From: Nostoc sp. S4
Lineage (GTDB): Bacteria > Cyanobacteriota > Cyanobacteriia > Cyanobacteriales > Nostocaceae
Direction: 5' to 3'
Assembly: GCA_029379225.1 (NCBI GenBank)
Contig: JAQYWR010000031.1
Location: 27,447-91,446 of the forward strand
DNA length: 64,000 nucleotides
Part shown: positions 63,278 to 64,000 of the stretch, one piece after another
Numbering within the stretch: position 1 is the first letter of the stretch
How the letters are laid out: each line of letters starts with the position of its first letter
Notes under the pieces: generated by a model
The model's input: only the letters and a program-made list of their open reading frames with translations
Told to the model about the DNA's origin: nothing
Database searches by the model: none
Position numbers and translations under genes: made by a program

Positions 63278-63479
63278 TATAATATACGTCAAGCTCTTGA
63301 ATAAAATGCAGAAGTTTATAATCAAATACCTACACTTTTGTTTAATGATGTCACCTAAGTTTGTTAAGGAAAATTTTAAATTTTTTAGGTTACAACCACT
63401 CAAAGCACTTAGTAATCTTTTTGGCTAAGGCATTGATTCGCAACAAGCCAGACACACAAGACGATTCACAATCCAAAAT

Positions 63480-63629
63480 CTAAAATCCAAAATGGTATAA
63501 CTCTTGGGTAGCGTCTTCACTTTCTTTATCTGTTAGATAAGCTAAAAAGTCAGCAACCAGTTGTAGGTGTTCTGAAGACAAGCCATCTAAATATTGATTG
63601 ATTTGTTGACGAACTTCTGTGTCGTTCAT
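63480..63629 (-). CDS. Small hydrophilic protein
   Basis: A 49-residue frame from ATG 63629 (MNDTEVRQQINQYLDGLSSE), with a helical middle SEHLQLVADFLAYLTDKESE. It resembles short antitoxin-like or DUF2281-type helices in cyanobacteria. Its last residues (YHFGF) run into the spacer word caaaatctaaaatccaaaatgg. The true C-terminus may therefore be lost. Confidence 0.45.
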   Translation of the reverse strand: MNDTEVRQQINQYLDGLSSEHLQLVADFLAYLTDKESEDATQELYHFGF

Positions 63630-63644
63630 ATTTTTGAAACTCTT

Positions 63645-64000
63645 TTACTTCTCTAATTCTGCCAACTTCTCTTGAGCAAACTTCCGCACTTCCTCATCTG
63701 AGTCATTCTCTACTTTGTCACACAACAGTGGTAAAGTCTGGGGATGCTGAGGAAATTGCTTGATAATTATTTCCAGTGCAACGCGCCGAGGGTTGCTTTC
63801 ATAGTGTCGCTTACGCTCAAAGGGGTCATTGACAGCGCAGTTGTAGTAAATTTCAAATAACTCAGATTGATTTCTGAAATGTTTCGCTAATGTTTGGATA
63901 GCTGCACATCTTACAGACCCTTCATTATCAGCAGTGGCACGGTTTTTGAGAAACGAACAAGTATCCGGGTCATCTTTGAAATTGCTGGCTAATGCTTCGA
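63645..64000 (-). CDS. HEAT-repeat protein, C-terminal part (runs off the window)
   Basis: The last 118 codons of a gene on the minus strand, ending at TAA 63645-63647. The residues show HEAT/PBS-lyase-type helical repeats: FLKNRATADNEGSVRCAAIQ, TLAKHF, NDPFERKRHYESNPRRVALE and LPLLCDKVENDSDEEVRKFA. This tail, including the NDPFER...NPR(x)ALE insert, is typical of large cyanobacterial NACHT/STAND ATPase-HEAT proteins thought to act in signalling or defence, but the ATPase part lies outside the window. It is 15 bp upstream of the small ORF at 63480-63629 on the same strand. Confidence 0.7.
   Translation of the reverse strand, partial: EALASNFKDDPDTCSFLKNRATADNEGSVRCAAIQTLAKHFRNQSELFEIYYNCAVNDPFERKRHYESNPRRVALEIIIKQFPQHPQTLPLLCDKVENDSDEEVRKFAQEKLAELEK

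Overview
The window looks like chromosomal DNA of a filamentous, heterocyst-type cyanobacterium (Nostocales, Nostoc-like). Four things point this way: the octamer GCGATCGC (HIP1) recurs throughout; a cytochrome b6f PetL peptide is encoded; spacers carry short repeats such as (C/T)AATGAC runs and purine-rich 'ggcaggagg' tracts; and many products are of cyanobacterial types. This assignment comes from sequence character alone. No rRNA, tRNA, CRISPR array, intact transposase or phage gene was recognised.

Layout. 1-4 kb: petL, bioB, a RimJ-type acetyltransferase and selO. 4-9 kb: a decayed tandem copy of a thiamine-diphosphate 2-keto-acid decarboxylase next to the intact gene, then a P450-TetR pair read from a promoter with two TetR-like operators. 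9-14 kb: an ABC exporter with a degenerate Walker A motif, membrane proteins (DedA, ABC-2 permease) and a TPR pseudogene. 14.4-29 kb: a cyanobactin (RiPP) gene cluster. 29-37 kb: gene-poor DNA around two paralogous RTX-type calcium-binding proteins with duplicated upstream regions. 37-48 kb: JAMM protease + MoeB/rhodanese, MFS transporter, ftsH, an RHH-Mop regulator, a CBS-HEPN protein, a Rpn-family nuclease, an ARD-type cupin and a photolyase. 48-64 kb: glycosyltransferases, a cytochrome b, a ParA ATPase, an amino-acid-permease-PAS-GGDEF-EAL fusion, a PLP decarboxylase, a GH65 phosphorylase, a basic/acidic repeat protein, a HigA-type antitoxin remnant and the 3' end of a HEAT-repeat protein.

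The centrepiece is the cyanobactin cluster, in the order A-protease, two precursor peptides, PatB-like protein, two lectin-like proteins, HicA/HicB, a small ORF, PatF-type prenyltransferase, YcaO heterocyclase, free-standing SagB-type oxidase, G-protease. The precursor would be heterocyclised (D), oxidised (Ox), cut at its N side (A), cut and macrocyclised at its C side (G) and possibly prenylated (F). Three features are unusual. The oxidase is a separate gene rather than part of G. The precursor cores are atypical. Two large non-secreted proteins share an N-terminal domain; one carries a jacalin-like domain and the other a cyanovirin-N-homology domain plus a LamG-like domain. Together these suggest a combined peptide-and-lectin locus.

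All identifications rest on reading the translated sequence and recognising motifs. No database search was run.
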